This document shows, in pieces, positions 9,701-19,344 of a stretch of DNA of 20,191 nucleotides. Where the stretch lies: positions 47,692 to 67,882 of the forward strand of contig NW_003122427.1 of assembly GCF_000003605.2 (NCBI RefSeq), written 5' to 3'. The position numbers and the translations under genes were made by a program. Every line of letters begins with the position of its first letter. Positions within the stretch are counted from its first letter, which is position 1. A model generated the notes under the pieces. That model made no database searches, was not told where the DNA came from, and worked only from the letters and a program-made list of their open reading frames with translations. The stretch is from Saccoglossus kowalevskii. Lineage: Eukaryota > Hemichordata > Enteropneusta > Harrimaniidae.

Positions 9701-12700
9701 GTCATAGTTGACGCGGAAATACCCCTTTTGGTCGACGTTTGCCAGAATGAATTCTGTGCTATCTACACCTCGCAATCTCATCGTTACTAAGACAGAGAAT
9801 AGAGATTATGGCTCTATTAACACACCACATATCATGATCTTACGATTCAAAACTTAGGGATTAGTTCAAATAGGATGAATATGTGAAATAATGAAAGTTG
9901 TAATACAGCTAAGATCGCGACCACCTAATTGGATGATGTAATTAATGTAATTATCAACATCGCCTTAACCTATTTCAACGCACGTACCTGATGATTTATT
10001 CAACCAAACTAACTGTTCATCTTGCATATTAGATGAGACTACGTAAGTCAGTGGAACGTACCATTCATACCTGTAGGGGTGTAAATACCTGTATGAGTAT
10101 AATCGTGATAAGTGACACCCGGGGTTAGGGGTGGAGGGTACTTCCCTGGTAAAAAGGCGGGGGCAGTATTTCCAGGCCCCGACTTATCTCCAGCCCGAAT
10201 GCGAATATGAATACAACCCTTTTTTTCACAGTTTGTTTTCGAAGCATGATGTCTATTTTATATTGTACTATATTTATAACCTCTCAATATTTTATCACCG
10301 GAATGTAAAGAAAACATCCAAATTATAAAGTACACTATCTCCGATGTTTCCACATGATCAATGCTGACTGTATTTTTATTCTTATCCAAATACCTGCTTA
10401 CAAATCTCAGAAAAGATCAACATGGCCAGGTGAACAACATGAGATCTGCAGACGTTAGTGGTATGATCGGTTTTCAGTGCATTATCCTGAATGCCACGAT
10501 CCTGTCAAGCGAATGTACTCTACGTTGATAATTTCGGGTTAGAAGTATATACAGAGCCAAAAAATAGTTGTATGTATGTTGCAGCTCTGTATTATTCTGT
10601 TTTCAACTTGAAACCATTGAATCATTGTAATTAGGTATTATAAAATAATAGAGTCACAGCGTCCACATTGGTGCCACTACTTGCATATCAATTAGCCTAA
10701 AACTTATGCCATTTCGAGTGAGAACAATTTTACGGCCATGTATTGGAATCTTGCACACTATACTCAATGTACAATTGTACAATCAATCTCATTATATCGC
10801 ACGCTGTTGTAATTTAATAATTGAATGTTTGTACAGACAGTATGCTTTCAGATGATATCACGTCATTTCAAAGCTCATTGTGTTGTTATGAGAGCACATG
10901 GAAGTTTCGTTATACTATGCATGACATGGTATACTGAGTCTAGTCGACCGACACTCGCGGCGGTGCTACAATATATTTACATAACTATATAAACACCGGA
11001 GACATATGAACCACAGGAGAGGATCTAAGCCCGAGGCGTTCTAAGCTAGTTTGCTTATTCTCACGCCAGTTTTAACCAGTTCTGTATATAGGTATAACAG
11101 AAAGTTATATGGTAACCTTAGCATACTTTGATAATTTTGTTTGAAAATGCATCTTTATAAAACATTGGTAGGATAACATAGCGGTATTGCGTCGATGTAA
11201 CAATGAAAATTCCAGTGCGATAGCACTGTTAAAAAACCCTGTTCGTATTTGAAAATAGGTGGTCATGAGCATTGGTGCTCTAAGTTAGTTCATCTAACAA
11301 ACCCTGCTTTAATTTCTACCAAATCAACGTTTTAATTTCACGATAAATCTTACTTCACCTATCACGATAAAATATGAACACTGTTAGTTAAACAATACTC
11401 AAATATACCGACATTGTATTTTTGAACTGACCAATCAACTGATAAAATCCACGTCACGTGCATAAAACTGCGATAATGATATGTATATAGATGTAAATGC
11501 ATATAACTGTGTACATTACAGGCTATGTTAAATATACAGGACATGCCTACCCCATGGCGTACTTGTTTTCTGGTATAACGTCATTCGGGTCGTATAAGAA
11601 ATGTTTTTGTGTGGCTGTTGCCATGGTGTCCGAGTTACGTGTGACGGTGATCAGTGGGTATCCCATTTGTAAAACCCACGGGTCCATAATTGTCTTCATG
11701 TCCACAACAATCCCAGCATTCTTTGCAGTCTAGAAATTAATTAATCGTGTAAGTAATTATGTAATTTAGATGGATGCGTGACTTGGCGTATGCATACGAC
11801 CCAGGGGTCACACATCCTGGCATTCAAGTTCAGTAGTGACAAATAAAATCAATTGGCTGTAGTGAGTCAGTATGATAGGACAGCATGGTGTAAATTTATA
11901 ACGGATGCTCACTTATTAATGTAGAATAGTATTTTGATTTTTCTACAGTTCTTTAATGTCAATAATCAAATTCCACAACAATACTCTAAACACAATCTCC
12001 AGAAATATCGGTCTTAATGTGTCCGGTAAGATGTTGTTATGACAATACCTACCTCGGTAAGAACATCAAAAAGGTCTTCACTGTATGCATTGGAATAACT
12101 GTATTTGTTTAGATAATCGGTGAAGCCCTGATATAGGACGTCTTTACCTAGTATACTCTTCATCATCATTATAAGACAAGAACCCTGTCAGGTTGTAAAA
12201 GTAGAATAATGTGTGGGAATCTGGTGGTGGAAAAGTTTGGGTTATGGTGGTGTTCATGACAACGTGACGTCTAGAGGGAATGGTGACTCTTAATTTGACA
12301 TATACACAAATATATAAGATTTTACGTGTTCAAATTCCTTGTTGAAAAAAACGTCTGTGTTAAAACATAAAATAAGACCCAATGAGAAAGTTACTATTCT
12401 CTGTATATAACAAATGCTCACAGGTATCAATCCAAATATAGATCCTGTTGCCTAGCAACAATCTTTTAAGTGACACCGTTACATACAACGCGCACACAGT
12501 ATACTGCAGACAACGCCGATATATTTCTCGTGGGGCGTGCGTGATGCAGTCTTAATACATGTATATATATACTGCACATTATGTAGGTTGGTTCACAAGA
12601 AGCATACCGAGAGTGCAATCCAAAACATGTGGGTATGGTTTCGAAGTTGGTATGTCCCGGTGTGTATTGCCTACGGTATTATAGCCGTATATTTCCCGCC

Positions 12701-15700
12701 CTGTTGAGTCTGTTGAGTGACTACCACTCTGGGGTCGGCGATGATTGGAAAAAATGTGTTAGTGTCTATTAATACTGATTTGCGAAGACCGAGTAGACAT
12801 GGCTGCGTAACGCTTACTTCTAATAATATTAAATTTTGACCCGATGAACTTACCCGTTCATAAACTCTACTGTCAAACTGGCCCCATATATCTGATGGCC
12901 ATCCGATGTCTGGGCGAACAGTGGCATGTGATTCGCTACTAGCGTCGGCGAGCAATGCCTTCGCTGTTACTAGATGTGGATAAAACTGGTCGAACTGAAA
13001 AAAAGAAACGCCGTATTATATACGCCATAGGAAGGATCTAAAATAGAAAATCGCATGTGATCAATTTTAAGAATATTACAAATAACGCTGTACCGACTCG
13101 CTGCAGGTACTATCACACTATTTTTTTCTTTTTTACAACGCTCGCAAACAGAGGTTATGAACTTACGATTTCCCACTCGGGGTAGATTATATCCGTGACA
13201 TCAAACTCAAAATATCTAGCAAATCCCTCGTTCAACCACGTGTCACTCCACCATGCCATCGTTACCAAATTCCCATACCACTGTGAAAAATAAAAGAAAC
13301 GAGTGTCAACTCAAAGTTATAGATTTATACCAGGCAACATTCTATCGTATAACCCTGCGTTCAGTCTATGAAAGAACCAGCTTAAAACGAATACATGGGT
13401 CGTGAAACTATTATACAAGGCGGGATATACAATGTGTTAGGTGTTTTCCCTCTTAGTCCGGCAGATAAGAGCGATGCAAAGAAACACGTTTCATACCTTA
13501 TGCGCCAGTTCGTGACCAATGATTCGAGCAGCTCTCTGTGCTCGTTCTGGAGCGTTATCATCTGGATGATACAATAATCTGTTCTCGATGTACACAACTA
13601 GCCCCCAATTCTCCATCGCACCGAACTTAAAAACGGGCAATGATACCATGTCTGACAATAGAAGTATAAATATAGAATAGTACTTTATTGATACCATACT
13701 AGTTTTTTGGTTATAGACATCTATGAAGTTGAAATATTGAAAACATTAGCAATGTATTAAGTAAAAATATATAATAAAAATTAGTAACATTTGACTATAC
13801 TACTAGTATTTTGATTGTGAAATTGATCCTTTCACATATATTGATAATAAATGTTGACATGATGTTTAGTCAGTATTTGTTTTTTGTTTTTTTACATTAA
13901 AACAAATAATTTCCCTCATATATTTGTTTCTGAAGTCCTGGTTGATTAACTGTATGGCATTGTACAAAGAAACTCGCGATTCAAATGGGCAACGGAAACA
14001 AGAAACTTTGTTTCAGTCTGTTTAATTTAGAGGTGACGTCATCAGTACGTTGTGTGTACTACATGCCAGGGGTCATAAGGGAATCGCCAGTTAATCTGAC
14101 CTGGGATGCCGGTCAATTCCAAGGGGTCATTGCATTTTTTGTGTATGAGAAAAGGGTGAGGGCTAAAAAAAATCCAACAGTGAAAGGGGGGTCATTATTT
14201 TTGTCTGTCTTTATTCACATTTATTGTATAGACGACAGCCGCTGTGATGGACATACTGCAACGAGAAAGAGTTATTGTTTGTTTGTTTTATTGCACAACA
14301 ATAACTTAATCAAATTAGTCTACAACATGAAATACAAAACTTCATTTGTAAACAACAGTATAAACCTCTGCATTATAAATTGCATAAAAAAATAAACTTA
14401 TTGCTTCATGTAGTGTAGTGCTAGATGTATTCAATGATCTCTCTCTGTCACATGTAAAGCCCAACTTGGCAGACTTAACAGATGCCGGACCAGGTGTAGG
14501 CACTTCAAATATTGAGATCAGATTCAGAGAAGCCGAAATTGCTGTAATTCATAATTCAAATTATAAAATCAGATGTCATAGATCAAGAGGTGACAGTAGC
14601 CAAGGTGAAGCAGAAAGAACAAATTCGGCCATAGGAAATTCCATTGTTATTAGTTGGTGGCACTATTCATTGGGAAAAACAAAGAGGTTTGAAGGAATGA
14701 GAAAGGAAGAAATAGAAAATCTTTCTGTTGCTGAGTATGAAAAGAAGATAATGCAGAGCAATGGATGGGAGTAGCCAAGAAAGTGTTCAAAAAAATGATG
14801 GTGTCACTGTATTAAATGAATTTATTAAAGCATACATTTCAGAGGATGGAGAAGATCTATTTTTTCTCAACAACCGTGACCTTATCCATGAATACTCAAG
14901 GTTATCAAGTGACCGATCCAAACAGAATTTGCCAAGAGGAAACTATTTAAATTCCTTGAGGAACACTTTATTTTCGGTGAACTATATATGGAGTATGTAA
15001 AGCAAGGTTGCATGGTAGATGATAAAATTTGTAGTTTATTCAGAGCCGATCCTTTCATAGGACCAGAAATAAGGAGAATTCCACAACCAGTGCCAAATAG
15101 GGAGAGATCGTATCACTTCTTAGGCGTGCATGAGACCCCATATGTTAATACTAATGGTGAAAGAAGCCAAATAGATGATTGGCAGCCACATTTCAAGATC
15201 ACAGAATTTCAAAAATGGGTTTTTATCTTTGAACAGTAAAGAAAATGAAAACCATCAGAAAAGAGGGTCGAAAAAACAACAAAAAGAGAAGCAGGAAAAT
15301 AGTCATAGTGATTATGACTGGATGTCTTTGGTATTGAATGAGACATTAAAAGCACTTACAGTAGTCAGAAAATCATATAAAGATCAAGCAAAAACACATC
15401 AAATCATAGAACATTTACAAACTATAAAAAACAGAATGTGTAACACTGAAGAAACTGCCTCAGAGGGCTCTGATCATGATGATCTTGTTGACTGTGATTT
15501 AGGTTGCAGTAGCAGCAGTGCAGAGGAAATGGAGACTGGTGACTTAGTTCCTAAAACTGTAGTGATGAGGTCAGAGAGATGAGCTGGATGAATGCTTCCA
15601 CGATTAATGTAAATATTTTGTACTTTCTCTAAGTGGACAGCCCAATTTTAAATATACATCTAGGGGGACATGCGATCATTTAAATACATGTATAACACGT

Positions 15701-17559
15701 GGAATTCACCTGCAACCCTCTGGTCGAATTATTTGGTGGTTCCCTAAATGTCACCGTAAAGCGCCCTCAAATTCATATCATAACATATCTTACCGAGCTT
15801 CGTTAACGGGTAGTCGATCCCCCACATCTTGGTGAATTCGTCTAATGCTTTGACGCCAAAATCAAGCGCGAAGTCAGTACTGTTAATGTCTGCTTCTTTC
15901 GACCAAACTCGTAACTGAAATAGACGCACTAGTCGTAATATCATTTAAATATTTTTATATTGAATACTTCTATTTCAATATAATGGTGATACTGGACATA
16001 TATTACAATAATGTGGTTATAATGATGGGGATTCAGGGTGTATACCAGTTGCCGCATATTTCAACATTCAGCTGTGGAGAACTGGCATGATGGTTGGTTA
16101 CACGTTTAATTTTATTAAAGAATATCAATAGGACCCCCCCCCCCACACACACACACATGCACATTCTGTAGATATAACCGATACCTTAATTCCATTATCT
16201 GTGATTGCTTCTTTACAAACAAAATCGGAGATCACAAAAGCCACTAAGTAGGTCGGCATTATTGGCGATGTATCGAAATATGCCGTATTCCAGTCTCCTT
16301 CGGTATCATTTCTAATGTTCGGCATGTTGGACAAGGCCCCCCTCGTGGTGCGATGTTTCACGATGGTATCGAACGTAGCTTTCAACTGGGGCTCGTCAAA
16401 AGAAGGAAACACCCGACGGGCGTATCCGATTTCCAACTGACTTGCCAAAAAATACCTGCAAATGAATAAAGCATAATCGGTGACGTTTTCAAGTTGTTTG
16501 TACAACTCGGGGCTATTAAGCATAAAACATACCGAGTGGGATTAAGTATAATCCGTATTTAAGTGGAATCACAAACATAATATCAGTTATTTTAATTTCA
16601 ACATATTCGTATTTGTTCCGAACCAAGGGGTGACGCAGGGTCATGCGGTTAGGTGATCCGTTAAATAACAATAGAGGCGAAAGTTAGTCTCCCCTTTATT
16701 CATCTCAGTAATTTGAATATGAAAGCGGTTGACACAGTATGACCCTGTAAACCATGGCGGGAAACGATGAATACATTCGTGTTCATGTTCAGGCGTTTCT
16801 TAAAATCTCCTTTAAACATGATTCTCTACATGTTTTGATGCATTGATCACAACGCCCATAGACATACCAAGCAATCGACGACCCCGACGTCATTCAATTT
16901 AATTCACTCTAAGTGTGTATATATACATACCTCGACTCACCACCGAGGTTATACGTTCCAACATACAAGGCCACGATGTCTGAATTGTTTACAATGCCTA
17001 CGTAGTTCATAGAAATAAAATACTCCTGGTTAGCCATCAGTTTCTTTCTGGTGTCAAGCATCACGAAATCATACTCTTCATCTGTGCTCAACTTCGTCAC
17101 ACCCATTTCATCCCCGGTGTTGACGTTCGTCACTTTCATCGAATCGAGGTCTATATTGAGTTTCAACGCGTGCATGATGACCATACTGGTAGATCTCACA
17201 CATTTCACTCTGATCCTAACTTCTCCGTCGAAAGAAAAACGATCGTCCCCATCTTCTTCGTCCAGATAGGGAATGATTTTAATTCTGTAGTTGACAGGAA
17301 TTATGTTGTCCGGCAAACGTCCTTCGAATGGTTTATCGTCTTGTTGTGTTGCAACGGTTGGAAGGGCGTCATCGCTTTCAATGTGAGGCGAACCCCAACC
17401 AGGGTGTAAGAAATACACCATTAATATAACGACCACAAACAGCAATGCCAGAAGAGCTAATGATACCACTAATATGATATACCTTATAAATACGCCATCC
17501 CTGCTTTTTTCGTCCGTAGTATTAACGGCATAAGCCCCCTCCCGTGGCACCTTTACCAT
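6555..17559 (-). CDS. Aminopeptidase N-like M1 zinc metalloprotease, 15 coding exons
   Basis: Removes N-terminal residues from peptides outside the cell, as known for membrane alanyl aminopeptidases (M1 family, gluzincins). The 15 exons join in phase to 2973 nt (990 residues plus TAA), close to the usual ~970 for the family. Seen: short basic cytoplasmic tail; one membrane helix at residues ~28-51 (type II anchor); substrate-binding GAMEN 351-355; zinc site HELAH 387-391 with E410 (HEXXH-X18-E, in NEGFA); catalytic tyrosine Y475; ERAP1-like C-terminal domain from ~620 to ~970. ATG 17559 has A at -3, G at +4 and an in-frame TGA at 17608-17610 upstream. Several Asn-X-Ser/Thr sites lie in the ectodomain. 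Lys392 after HELAH is unusual. Intron 13 is probably GC-AG. The gene appears intact. The paralogue cannot be assigned, so no symbol is given. Confidence 0.95.
6711..7331 (-). other. Intron 14 (621 bp)
   Basis: Donor gtaaat, acceptor cttcacag. Nothing recognisable inside. Confidence 0.6.
7332..7404 (-). CDS. Aminopeptidase exon 14 (residues 915-939)
   Basis: A 73-bp exon with acceptor attgcag|caacga and donor cacag|gtaaat. It reads [20 protein letters not shown], the segment that precedes the final helices in M1 enzymes. Phase 2 in and 0 out fit the neighbouring exons. Confidence 0.88.
7405..7734 (-). other. Intron 13 (330 bp), probable GC-AG intron
   Basis: Begins GCAAGC and ends ATTGCAG. 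It contains a run of nine cytosines on the gene strand (7706-7714) close to the donor. Confidence 0.65.
7735..8115 (-). CDS. Aminopeptidase exon 13 (residues 788-914 plus 2 nt), GC donor
   Basis: Acceptor tcaatag|aatacg. It encodes [14 protein letters not shown] and [17 protein letters not shown], again with a conserved cysteine pair, and [15 protein letters not shown] near its end. The best donor in the required phase is aaaaag|gcaagc (GC at 7734-7733), matching the AG|GCAAG pattern of GC-AG introns. The joined codon AGC gives S915. A GT donor at the needed phase exists further on (aaagg|gtgttt) but is weak and would add an unmatched stretch. The N-glycosylation sites NDT and NQT are present. 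Confidence 0.88.
8116..8595 (-). other. Intron 12 (480 bp)
   Basis: Donor gtaaat, acceptor caatag. AT-rich, with no feature seen; an ORF here (8345-8566) is a chance one. Confidence 0.6.
8596..8712 (-). CDS. Aminopeptidase exon 12 (residues 749-787 plus 2 nt)
   Basis: Acceptor acgacag|tcgttt, donor agcgg|gtaaat. It encodes [18 protein letters not shown] and ends YMSG. The two cysteines (in LSC and PDC) match the disulfide-forming pair found in the C-terminal domain of animal aminopeptidase N. Confidence 0.92.
8713..9087 (-). other. Intron 11 (375 bp)
   Basis: Donor gtaagt, acceptor cgacag. No feature seen. Confidence 0.6.
9088..9167 (-). CDS. Aminopeptidase exon 11 (residues 723-748 plus 2 nt)
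   Basis: An 80-bp exon with acceptor catcag|aaatat and donor gacta|gtaagt. It reads [18 protein letters not shown]. The split codon TA|T makes Y749 and avoids the TAG that would be read through the donor. Confidence 0.9.
9446..9786 (-). CDS. Aminopeptidase exon 10 (residues 609-722)
   Basis: Acceptor ctgtcttag|taacga follows a pyrimidine-rich tract; donor ttg|gtaagc. It encodes VTMRL, the ERAP1-like entry [14 protein letters not shown] and [16 protein letters not shown], all strong family marks. A second in-phase acceptor (gcgag|gtgtag near 9770) would shorten it by five residues but lacks a good tract. Confidence 0.93.
9988..10070 (-). CDS. Aminopeptidase exon 9 (residues 581-608 plus 1 nt)
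   Basis: An 83-bp exon with acceptor cctacag|gtatga and donor tcag|gtacgt. It reads [14 protein letters not shown] and VWLNKSS, matching the WxVPLTY strand of the third M1 domain. Phases 2 in and 1 out fit the exons on both sides. NKS is a glycosylation site. Confidence 0.92.
10071..11550 (-). other. Intron 8 (1480 bp)
   Basis: Donor gtaggc, acceptor ctacag. It contains a G-rich patch on the plus strand near 10118-10190 and a perfect 14-bp palindrome, tgtacaattgtaca, at 10769-10782. No ORF with recognisable content. Confidence 0.6.
11551..11729 (-). CDS. Aminopeptidase exon 8 (residues 522-580 plus 2 nt)
   Basis: Acceptor tttctag|actgca, donor atggg|gtaggc, phase 2 at the end. It encodes [20 protein letters not shown], typical of the end of the catalytic domain, then the start of the small beta domain with QKHFLYDP. 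Confidence 0.93.
11730..12052 (-). other. Intron 7 (323 bp)
   Basis: Donor gtaggt, acceptor tttctag. No feature seen. Confidence 0.6.
12053..12184 (-). CDS. Aminopeptidase exon 7 (residues 478-521)
   Basis: Acceptor cctgacag|ggttct, donor gag|gtaggt, both phase 0. It begins [15 protein letters not shown] and ends DLFDVLTE, the alpha-helical end of the catalytic domain that follows the YxKG motif. Confidence 0.93.
12185..12853 (-). other. Intron 6 (669 bp)
   Basis: Donor gtaagt, acceptor ctgacag. It contains an RFX-type X-box match at 12447-12459 and nothing else I can name. Confidence 0.6.
12447..12459. promoter_or_regulatory. X-box (RFX-type) motif
   Basis: GTTGCC-T-AGCAAC fits the RFX X-box pattern GTNRCC-N(0-3)-RGYAAC at every fixed position. 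It sits within intron 6 of the aminopeptidase gene. RFX sites act in ciliary and immune genes in animals. Any role here is inference, and a single match in 20 kb can occur by chance. Confidence 0.3.
12854..12994 (-). CDS. Aminopeptidase exon 6 (residues 431-477): catalytic tyrosine
   Basis: Acceptor with a pyrimidine-rich tract (ttctttttttcag|ttcgac) and donor cgg|gtaagt, phase 0. It encodes [19 protein letters not shown] and ends in FDSRVYER. By alignment with the family pattern FDxxxYxKG, Y475 is the transition-state-stabilising tyrosine. Confidence 0.92.
13167..13280 (-). CDS. Aminopeptidase exon 5 (residues 393-430): third zinc ligand
   Basis: Acceptor ttcacag|tggtat, donor atc|gtaagt; both ends are phase 0. 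It reads [20 protein letters not shown] from residue 393. E410 in NEGF is the third zinc ligand, correctly spaced 18 residues after the second histidine. This exon is too short to appear as a long ORF. Confidence 0.95.
13497..13651 (-). CDS. Aminopeptidase exon 4 (residues 341-392): GAMEN and HELAH
   Basis: Acceptor tgtcag|acatgg, donor aag|gtatga, phase 0 at the end. It holds [11 protein letters not shown] (351-361), which binds the substrate amino group, and GHELAHK (386-392) with two zinc ligands, H387 and H391, and the catalytic base E388. Lys392 occupies the place where M1 enzymes of this class nearly always have Gln. Confidence 0.95.
13652..14417 (-). other. Intron 3, part downstream of the DDE-like relic
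   Basis: This is the acceptor side of the 2142-bp intron 3 (13652-15793). It contains TGACGTCA at 14034-14041 and several G-rich runs (ggggtcat near 14069 and 14122, gggggg near 14190). A plus-strand ORF of 136 codons (13985-14395) shows no family features and is not called. Confidence 0.5.
14418..15582 (+). pseudogene. Frameshifted DDE-transposase-like relic in intron 3 (antisense)
   Basis: Four overlapping ORFs continue one another across three frame changes: 14418-14774, 14761-15000, 14988-15239 and 15175-15582. They read as one decayed protein. It begins near [20 protein letters not shown] and continues with [16 protein letters not shown]; later parts are [43 protein letters not shown] and [12 protein letters not shown], followed by a charged, acidic tail. 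I recognise the TDAGPGVG...[11 protein letters not shown] layout from repetitive uncharacterised proteins of invertebrate genomes. The Asp and Glu fit the last two acidic residues of an RNase-H-fold DDE nuclease (inference). The N-terminal part with the first Asp is missing. No terminal repeats were found. Confidence 0.6.
15583..15793 (-). other. Intron 3, donor side
   Basis: Non-coding sequence between the relic and exon 3, starting gtaaga on the minus strand. No clear target-site duplication could be paired with the other side of the relic. Confidence 0.5.
15794..15914 (-). CDS. Aminopeptidase exon 3 (residues 301-340 plus 1 nt)
   Basis: Acceptor tttcag|ttacga, donor ctcg|gtaaga, phase 1 at the end. 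It encodes LRVWSKEAD and GIDYPLTKL, matching the usual RVWARP and PYPLPK segments at the entrance of the catalytic domain. The downstream intron (2142 bp) is the longest of the gene. Confidence 0.92.
16134..16156. repeat. C11 run followed by (AC)6 microsatellite
   Basis: Eleven cytosines (16134-16144) run into six AC units, within intron 2 of the aminopeptidase gene. Simple repeat prone to length change. Confidence 0.95.
16185..16455 (-). CDS. Aminopeptidase exon 2 (residues 210-300)
   Basis: Acceptor tgcag|gtatttt, donor aag|gtatcg, ending in phase 0. It encodes the family hallmark [18 protein letters not shown], followed by LKATF and the SNMP segment, which belong to the N-terminal domain of M1 enzymes. 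An Asn-Asp-Thr glycosylation site is present. Confidence 0.93.
16456..16930 (-). other. Intron 1 (475 bp)
   Basis: Donor gtatgt, acceptor tgcag. No feature recognisable. Confidence 0.6.
16931..17559 (-). CDS. Aminopeptidase exon 1 (residues 1-209 plus 2 nt)
   Basis: Codes for the cytoplasmic tail, the membrane anchor (I28 to L51), a short stalk without a long Ser/Thr-rich stretch, and the start of the beta-rich N-terminal M1 domain ([14 protein letters not shown] at ~81). The donor is gag|gtatgt at 16930-16929, phase 2. The ATG is favoured by a purine at -3 and an upstream in-frame stop. Confidence 0.93.
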
Positions 17560-18310
17560 ATTGGTAGTCGAGTTACACGAGTTGACAAGTACTAGTACCT
17601 GTCTGATTCAGGATAAGACGTTGTACAAGGCCGATGTCGGAAACAGCGCCCTCGATTGTAAACAATTGCAATCAAGCGTGCCGAACGTAAAGAATTCTGA
17701 ATGGTCGGTTTCACACCGGGTAACAATGCTACCGTGGAGAGGAGCGTCGTCTTCCCGTGAACCACCGGGAAGGATCGCAATACTAATTGCGGTGAGCGAG
17801 GACAATCCCACGTCAAGTTGTAGCCTACGTGCACAAAACGATTGTGTGTGGGTCCATTCATACTGAGTACACACTATGAAATGTCAACATTCAGATTACC
17901 CCATGTAAAGTTAGTTGTTTGTAAGTGTCAATGACGAACCATTCCGCCCAGGGCCCATACAGTGTCCAGTCGGTACTTTAGATATACTGACCTACGACCT
18001 AATTGACTGTCCACGATCTGGGGGCTGTTTTGTCATGTCAAGCAAACCAATCACCCCGACCAATATACATTAAAGGGGAGCAGAGGTGTGGCTTTTGACA
18101 CTCTGTACATGAAAGTACATGAAATTTGAGATTTATGAATGAATTCTGTCGATAAAAACAACTTGTATGTGCTGCGAAATGCCCTAAATATCGGGTATAA
18201 AACGGGCTGTGAAGCAGACGACAAACGTCTTTTCCTGGCGTCATTTCGCCTCTAGAGGGACAGTCAAATGACGTCATCAGTGAACACTGATGATTGAACT
18301 TATTCATGCT
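17560..18310 (-). promoter_or_regulatory. Upstream flank of the aminopeptidase gene
   Basis: The region before the start codon should hold the 5' UTR and promoter, unless further non-coding exons lie beyond. Seen: a CRE-type TGACGTCA at 18269-18276 and, overlapping it, a perfect hairpin catcagtg-aa-cactgatg (18274-18291). A TATAAAA on the plus strand (18196-18202) faces away from the gene. No convincing TATA box in gene orientation was found. ORFs on both strands between 17561 and 17874 look like chance. Confidence 0.35.
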
Positions 18311-19344
18311 AGTATGTCAATCCCATAGAAATGCTACTATGAAAGACCTTGTTAACTGACTACTTAAAATTTGAAACATGGCGAAATGATTCATAACGAT
18401 AACGATTCATGTTAAGTTTCTCGAAATCCCAAATAAAAAATCACATTGTTGGTTGCGAGAAATCGGCAGAAGAACTAACCTGAAAGTGAAGACAGTACAA
18501 CGTTCTGGCTATAGTAAACAGTGAATGAGAAAACAAAGCAGGTATACTGGAATCAAGAGAGATTATTGATTTCGTAACATGTGCAGTTAGCATTAAGATT
18601 GTGGATGACACTCATTACATTTTTACTGTAATCACCAAGACATCTCTAAGTCTAGAAAAATAATCTTCAATATTTTTTTATGTATGCCCTAAACCTCAAA
18701 GCCAAGGGATTTGTTTTCGTTTATTTATCATTAAATTTATTTGTCATGTTTTTCTTAACTTTGCACAATTTGATTTTAACATGTTTGAATTGATTTAGTT
18801 TGGATTGTATTCCTGTTGGACATATATTGTGTACGTTGCAAATAGATATCTGAATCTCGATTCTCGACAGGATATGAGGACAAAAATCATTACATAACCA
18901 CCTTAAAGTGAGAAGAGGTTGCAATTTAAAATGTCAGTTCTTGAAACATTTCACTATTTGGTGTGAAAACTTCTTTAATTTACATAGTCAACACATTTGT
19001 TTCAACGCCTAACCTGTACATCGATTATATAACAACGCCACATCCGAGTCTCTATAACATATACTGTATAGTGCCTTAACGACTTGCAACACGCTCATGC
19101 GCACTAGGCGAGCAGATCATAGTTCAGCTACATTACATAATCTATAAAGTGTCGTGGCTTTTAACAATCGATTAACAATGTAGTTATTACTGGGTTTTCA
19201 CATACATTTTTTCATGTGGCCGTAGAGTTTAAATCAATAATACTTTATAATACTACATTTTGACAGGTGTGGACTGAAACACACCATTTTCTGTAACAAC
19301 GTCAGCTGCCTAATTTGGTATTATATATTTCTCGTGTCTTTTTC
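18311..19344. other. Non-coding, AT-rich spacer
   Basis: About 1 kb without a recognisable gene, RNA or repeat. Confidence 0.5.

Noticed and set aside
13985-14395. 136-codon plus-strand ORF in intron 3
   Set aside because: Composition looks like translated non-coding sequence (low-complexity, poly-A and poly-T codons, asparagine- and isoleucine-rich end); no motif; not continuous in sense with the DDE-like relic.
17170-17409. Plus-strand ORFs opposite exon 1
   Set aside because: They lie entirely within the well-supported aminopeptidase coding exon on the other strand.
17561-17874. Overlapping ORFs on both strands upstream of the aminopeptidase start
   Set aside because: Three mutually overlapping frames of similar size with no family features; expected where GC is locally higher.
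18196-18202. TATAAAA on the plus strand as a core promoter
   Set aside because: No gene or ORF of note follows on the plus strand within the next kilobase, and it faces away from the aminopeptidase gene.
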